Assembly (NCBI GenBank): GCA_949126835.1
Contig: OX421495.1
Span: 5,534,011 to 5,598,010, forward strand
DNA: 64,000 bases
Direction of reading: 5' to 3'
Source: Anisus vortex
Taxonomy: Eukaryota > Mollusca > Gastropoda > Planorbidae
This document shows, piece after piece, positions 61,307-64,000 of this stretch (positions are counted from its first letter, which is position 1; each line of letters opens with the position of its first letter). The notes beneath the pieces were generated by a model. That model worked only from the letters and a program-made list of their open reading frames with translations. It ran no database searches and was not told where the DNA came from. Both the position numbers and the translations under genes were made by a program.

Positions 61307-63266
61307 CCACATTGTCAAACTAAGACTATGTCTTTGATTATAGGACAAGTCATCATCCTTGCCATCATGCCACTGTACTTGATTAATAGAAAAAAACTTC
61401 ATGTCTGTTCCAAACAACAACTGGCATGCCTCTAAATATGCACTAAGTAATGCCTAGAGTTAATATGATTCACACACACAAAAAATTGATCCAATAAAAA
61501 AACAACAACTATGACCAATAAGGGAGGTGAGTGATTGGCCACAGCATTCAAAGGGAGTTAAGCCAATGAAATTTTGTATACAAAACAATTCCTCTTACCT
61601 TTGTCTGAAATTAAATCAGGAAAAGTTTTTATTAGGATTTTTTTTTTGTACAAACATTTCATATAAAATCAATAATATAATATGAACAGACATTGATGAA
61701 TTACTAGCAAACTAAGTTTCTATTGCAATTGAATTTCACATTCAGGACCCAGCCTTTTTAATTCATCTGGTGTAAGTTTTATGTGTGTTCAAACTCTAAT
61801 ATGTTTCTCTCCGTAATTAAAACACTTTAACGTAACAAAGCACCCACAAAAACTAAATAGACAACATGGACATAACTAAAAGACATCTAAAATGGTCAAG
61901 ACCAATAAACATTGACATAACATGTTTCTTTTATCTTTAAAACTTATTGGAGTTTCATAATAAAAAATTGTGCTGACTGAAAGAACTATTAGTTGGATGT
62001 GTTAAAATTGTTAATTATTTGTTACATTAAATTTCTTTGTCATCAAAAAATAGGTAAAGGTGGAGAAGGTTAAAAAAACAATCATTTCATAGGATGTGAA
62101 GTGGTGGTACATGTCCCAGTTTTTTTTTTTCTATTTTTGTGAACTCTAGACATTAAGCTGAGCTAATTGTGGTGATGGAATGTTGATATTCCCACTAATG
62201 GACTCCACTAAGTGGTATGGATGAAAAAAAAAACAGTGCTTAATGTAGGCAGCTGAAAATCATTAACAATGTTCATTTATTGAAAGCATAAGATGGGTTT
62301 TCAGCACAGTGAGGGCCATCTTGTTTCTGCTAAGAACCTAAAGAAAAAAAATGGTACAAAGAAAAGTTGCACCTGAAAATTAAAAAAAAAAATAAAAGGT
62401 CAAATAATTAGATGAAGCAATACAAATTTAATGAGAATGATTTATTGACAATTTATTTTGGATTGAATGAGACCTGGTTCCACAACAGCACCTAAACAAA
62501 TGAGGGGAAATCTATTAGTATATTTGTATAAATATCGTTGTAATAATTTACAAACAATTAACAGTATGTACAAAAACAAACACACACACACAAACATTGT
62601 CCTTTAACCATAAAGCTTCATTGTGTTTTGTCTACTGTGTTGTAACTTTCTTCGTTAAGATACAGAAATTAAACTCAACTTTCAATGGAACAGGTTGCAT
62701 AATACTTTTGCTATACAAAGTGGGGAATAAATGAAGTGAGGCTTAAAAAAAAAAATGTTTACAAAATAGTGATCTCCTAGATGTCTTGAAACACAACATT
62801 CATTCTAGCATTACAAATAATACTGGGTGTTTATTACTTTTTAGTCAAATAATCTCTAATTGCAGAAACTGTGGATTTGTATCAATTCATTCTAGCTTTA
62901 GATAACTACCCTTGGGCACATTTCCCACCTTTTTTATAAGTCCACAAACAATTTTAATTTGCCAAAAGTACAGACAGTGAAAAACATTAAACCTTTAAGC
63001 AGACGTAAATCTCTAGTTACTACCCATGGGAAAGTTCACACCTTTTTTTAACAAACAAATCATTTCAATCCAGCAGACGTAAATCTCTCCTAGCTTTACC
63101 TTTCTGAGCCATGCCAGTCTTATTTTCGTATTTGTGTATGAGCTGCTCCGCCTGCTTCACCGTGTAGTTTGGGTAGAGGATCTCGTTCAGCCGAGGATCT
63201 CTCTGCTGCTTGTTTAGAAAGTCACAGAACTGTTCCACTGTTAAATACGGCTTCTTCTTGGCTCCT
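36621..63266 (-). CDS. Phospholipase C beta, PLCB1 type (25 exons, 5' partial)
   Basis: Gq effector that cleaves PIP2 to IP3 and diacylglycerol at the plasma membrane (family knowledge). Exons: 63100-63266, 58726-58872, 58472-58629, 57772-57851, 57592-57676, 57028-57112, 54992-55015, 51802-52039, 50499-50688, 49481-49577, 49245-49329, 48708-48832, 48436-48590, 48007-48171, 46938-47145, 46288-46394, 45346-45375, 43410-43683, 40461-40514, 39715-39830, 38983-39180, 38192-38463, 37819-37876, 37521-37607, 36621-36896. All phases agree; about 1,160 residues lie in the window. Order: EF-hand end, X box, acidic X-Y linker, Y box, C2, serine-rich linker, basic coiled-coil C-terminal domain. The sequence is closer to PLCB1 ([36 protein letters not shown]) than to the norpA/PLCB4 type. 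The PH domain and first EF-hands must lie to the right of the window. Confidence 0.93.
41565..41810. repeat. 60-bp tandem repeat, four copies
   Basis: Unit starts GTTATTACGCCACCACCTTT and ends AAAATATAGAAT; a few substitutions between copies. In PLCB intron between exons 43410-43683 and 40461-40514. Confidence 0.95.
42033..42238. mobile_element. hAT-like MITE with 8-bp target duplication
   Basis: Starts CAGCGTTCGGCAACCTATGG and ends AAAGGTTGCCGACACCTG, inverted termini typical of hAT elements, with GGCATGCGTGCC and TTGGCACACTG subterminal pairs. Flanked by CTACAGAC (42025-42032) and CTATAGAC (42239-42246). No coding capacity. Confidence 0.85.
44707..44892 (+). mobile_element. LINE 3'-end fragment, antisense to PLCB
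   Basis: The plus strand encodes [22 protein letters not shown] residues, typical of the C-terminus of LINE reverse transcriptase ORFs. It is followed by the shared tail CAATAATCTTCTTTATAGAAGG and AATATATAAGATAAGATG. Confidence 0.7.
45346..45375 (-). CDS. PLCB 30-bp microexon
   Basis: CTCAG acceptor, GTAAGT donor, phase 0 on both sides, ten residues [10 protein letters not shown]. It fits between exons 46288-46394 and 43410-43683 but is optional for the frame. Confidence 0.55.
45474..45743. repeat. 135-bp tandem duplication
   Basis: Two nearly identical copies starting TTTTAAATTAAAAGAACAAAG and ending with ATGTGATGATGATTAAAAAA, in PLCB intronic sequence. Confidence 0.93.
46000..46172 (-). 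mobile_element. SINE family A copy
   Basis: Minus orientation, with GGTTCGAATCC-like B-box (CAGGATTCGAACAC on plus) and the A-box end GGTGGCCGAGTGGCAGC at the right. Confidence 0.85.
46605..46775 (-). mobile_element. SINE family A copy, head-truncated
   Basis: Body and tail (TTCACCAGTTTCTATGGCCA, CAATGCCCAACC, TCAGGTACCCATCAGAG) only. Confidence 0.8.
46938..48171 (-). CDS. PLCB exons: C2 domain
   Basis: Exons 48007-48171 ([53 protein letters not shown]) and 46938-47145 ([52 protein letters not shown]). Typical of PLC-beta. Confidence 0.93.
47390..47522 (-). mobile_element. SINE family A fragment
   Basis: Tail and body words (TCATCAGTTTCTGTGGCCAT, TAATGTCAGGTACCCATTA). Confidence 0.75.
48436..49577 (-). 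CDS. PLCB exons: Y box
   Basis: Exons 49481-49577, 49245-49329, 48708-48832 and 48436-48590. Conserved landmarks: [78 protein letters not shown]. This is the second half of the TIM-barrel, including the substrate-binding Ser/Arg of the KRQMSRIYP motif. Confidence 0.92.
49735..49912 (-). mobile_element. SINE family A copy, head-truncated
   Basis: Contains CAGCGTTCACCAGTTTC, CAACTAAAGTCAGGTACCC and AGACTCAGGGACACCCTCC. Confidence 0.85.
50040..50400. repeat. 54-bp tandem repeat with palindromic core
   Basis: About six and a half copies of a unit containing GAGCTACTAGTTCACTAGTA and AGCAATTCAGCAAGATCATT. The core ACTAGTTCACTAGT is dyad-symmetric. In a PLCB intron. Confidence 0.94.
50499..57112 (-). 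CDS. PLCB exons: X-Y linker, acidic, with a 24-bp microexon
   Basis: Exons 57028-57112 ([19 protein letters not shown]), 54992-55015 (24 bp, EKTSRKFR, phase 1 to 1), 51802-52039 (Ser/Pro/Glu-rich, [16 protein letters not shown]) and 50499-50688 ([20 protein letters not shown], then a Lys/Arg-rich end). The acidic linker is the known autoinhibitory segment of PLC-beta. The microexon can be skipped without changing the frame. Confidence 0.82.
51310..51512 (+). mobile_element. LINE 3'-end fragment, antisense to PLCB
   Basis: The plus strand reads [20 protein letters not shown], a typical end of LINE pol proteins, then the tail with CAATAATCTTCTTTATAGAAG. 5'-truncated. Confidence 0.75.
51541..51752 (-). 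mobile_element. SINE family A copy
   Basis: Minus orientation, directly followed on its right by sequence leading to the PLCB exon at 51802, 50 bp away. Contains CCAGGATTCGAACCC (B-box). Confidence 0.87.
52875..54990. other. PLCB intron, mostly unassigned
   Basis: AT-rich intronic sequence. The part near 53060-53225 has GACGTC words, a CCGCATATAAGTATGCGG hairpin and ends GTATTTAAGGGGTT, which resembles a piggyBac-type terminus. No gene seen. Confidence 0.4.
54992..55015 (-). CDS. PLCB 24-bp microexon in the X-Y linker
   Basis: Flanked by TTTTTTAG and GTAAGC. It fits the phase 1 to phase 1 gap between exons 57028-57112 and 51802-52039 and adds eight basic-rich residues (EKTSRKFR). It is in a poorly conserved part of the protein, so the call rests on splice signals and phase only. 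Confidence 0.55.
56512..56770 (-). mobile_element. SINE family A copy
   Basis: Near full-length, with internal deletions in the body; the tRNA-like head at the right contains TTGGCCACTGATAG. Confidence 0.82.
57165..57285. repeat. Degenerate TTTAGACTATTTAGAC repeat
   Basis: About eight loose copies of TTTAGACTA-like words in a PLCB intron. Confidence 0.7.
57592..58872 (-). CDS. PLCB exons: catalytic X box
   Basis: Four exons (58726-58872, 58472-58629, 57772-57851, 57592-57676). Catalytic elements by comparison with PLC-delta1: the HN of [11 protein letters not shown] (His311/Asn312), the E and D of [10 protein letters not shown] (Glu341/Asp343, calcium ligands), the H of VITHGYT (His356) and the E of ILSFENHC (Glu390). 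All are intact, so the enzyme should be active. Confidence 0.92.
59930..60135 (-). mobile_element. SINE family A copy, head-truncated
   Basis: Contains GCAGCGTTAACCAGTTTC, CTAATGTCAGGCACC and GACACCCTCCAGTCCCGGG. Confidence 0.85.
60700..60940. repeat. 76-bp tandem repeat, about three copies
   Basis: Units share GCCAGCTGAGGTCGCT, GATTTGGATTATGG and TAAATCTCGGATAACATCC; copies begin near 60771 and 60847, with a decayed first copy. Confidence 0.85.
61250..61303. repeat. (TA)n microsatellite
   Basis: Nearly pure TA dinucleotide run in a PLCB intron. Confidence 0.95.
63100..63266 (-). CDS. PLCB exon: EF-hand segment
   Basis: Encodes [20 protein letters not shown], then [14 protein letters not shown] and AEQLIHKYE, the last EF-hand pair of PLC-beta. 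Acceptor TACAG at 63267-63271; donor GTAAAG after phase 1. The matching upstream exon (PH domain side) was not found in the remaining 734 bp. Confidence 0.9.
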
Positions 63267-64000
63267 CTGTACAATTAAACAAAAACTTGTCAACAAATCG
63301 TAATCAAGTGATTCAAGCCAATATTGTAAAAAAAAAAAAAGAAGAAAAAAGAGAGGACAAGACATTTTGCAACAATAAATATAAATTCACACTAAAACAA
63401 TACCGCAAACAAAAAATGAATATATATAAAAGTGAAAAGTATTTCTGTTAAACCAAATTGATCCACAGGGTTGCAGATGGAGCATTTTTTAAATTCATTT
63501 TTTTAAGTTGAAAGATTCAGAGAGAGAAACATCTCTGACCTATGAACACCAATGAGCTCTTCAATGTGTTTTGATCTCAGTTTAACCGTTTCCTCCTTGA
63601 AGTCACCGCATGTCCCTTCTACTGGCAAGTCACTTGCAGTCGCCGTGCGACACCGATTACTAGTTGTTTTGCTTCTGATCCCTATGCGAGTTTTTAAATG
63701 CCTAATTGGCCGATTATAAACTTTTACAATGAGAACAATAGTGACATTATTTTTACATTTTTAATTTTATTTTTAGCGCAATCATTCGGTTGGAGGGATA
63801 GAAGGCTAGCATCTGAATAAGGGTGAAACGGCTATCCATCAAGCAGTAATGTATGACCACACCAGCCTAGCAGTAATGTATGACATGACAGCCTAGCAGT
63901 AATGTATGACGACACCAGCCTAGCAGTAATGTATGACCACACCAGCCTAGCAGTAATGTATGACATGACAGCCTAGCACAAATGTAAGACTGAGATCTAA
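63267..64000. other. Presumed PLCB intron at the right edge
   Basis: No PLCB exon could be recognised to the right of 63266. An open stretch at 63543-63690 (minus strand) ends in a donor-like GTCAGAG with fitting phase but does not resemble PLC-beta. Confidence 0.45.
63843..63985. repeat. 25-27-bp tandem repeat
   Basis: Five to six copies of AGTAATGTATGACCACACC followed by AGCCTAGC; some copies carry ATGACAGCC instead of ACACCAGCC. Confidence 0.92.

Larger units (their letters stand above)
58873..63099. other. Long PLCB intron
   Basis: A 4.2-kb intron between the EF-hand exon and the first X-box exon. It contains the SINE copy at 59930, the repeat at 60700, a (TA)n tract at 61250 and low-complexity sequence; no other coding exon is supported. 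Confidence 0.6.

Noticed and set aside
61595..61620. Six-base microexon (ACAAAG) between acceptor- and donor-like sites
   Set aside because: The flanking PLCB exons join directly with a conserved protein sequence, so nothing is missing.
63543..63690. Possible upstream PLCB exon (KEETVKLRSKHIEELIGVHR)
   Set aside because: It ends with a donor-like site and a fitting phase, but it does not resemble the expected EF-hand sequence before [13 protein letters not shown] phase match has a one-in-three chance.

Overview
This window is animal (metazoan) genomic DNA. It is AT-rich, has spliced genes with GT-AG introns, dispersed tRNA-derived SINEs, LINE tails, DNA-transposon remnants and many minisatellites. 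The two recognisable proteins have clear human homologues. The protein sequences and repeat style suggest a lophotrochozoan, possibly a gastropod mollusc; that placement is inference. All exon models were built by hand: each junction has AG/GT consensus and the reading phases of neighbouring exons were checked. Layout: (1) 1-4155, plus strand: the last four exons of a gene I do not recognise, probably continuing left of the window. (2) 4156-7521: intergenic, dominated by an almost invariant 45-bp satellite of about 32 copies, plus a non-autonomous DNA transposon. (3) 7522-27653, minus strand: a complete 17-exon TMEM260 gene (DUF2723 protein O-mannosyltransferase) of 688 residues, close to the human length. 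Its introns hold SINEs, a solo LTR, a piggyBac-like element and several tandem arrays. (4) 27654-36620: intergenic and 3' UTR sequence with SINEs, a short foldback element and an 11-bp minisatellite. (5) 36621-63266, minus strand: 25 coding exons of a phospholipase C beta of the PLCB1 type, lacking only the N-terminal PH region and first EF-hands, which lie beyond the right edge. (6) 63267-64000: presumed intron with a 25-27-bp tandem repeat. The most striking feature is inside TMEM260. The intron 1/exon 2 boundary (the last 16 bp of intron and the first 26 bp of exon) has been amplified as a 42-bp unit. There are 125 copies of the 3' splice site in perfect register (21828 to 27038, exactly 124 x 42 bp). 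Every unit ends in TTTGTTTCAG followed by in-frame exon sequence without a stop. Each of the 125 acceptors would therefore give an in-frame protein with 0 to 124 extra copies of a 14-residue repeat. The same gene has two further tandem duplications spanning 3' splice sites: 105-bp units at exon 4 and 32-bp units at the 5' end of exon 1. A single dispersed copy of the 42-bp unit lies about 3 kb away, between what may be target-site duplications. The very long open frames in the arrays are consequences of stop-free units whose length is a multiple of three and were not annotated as genes.
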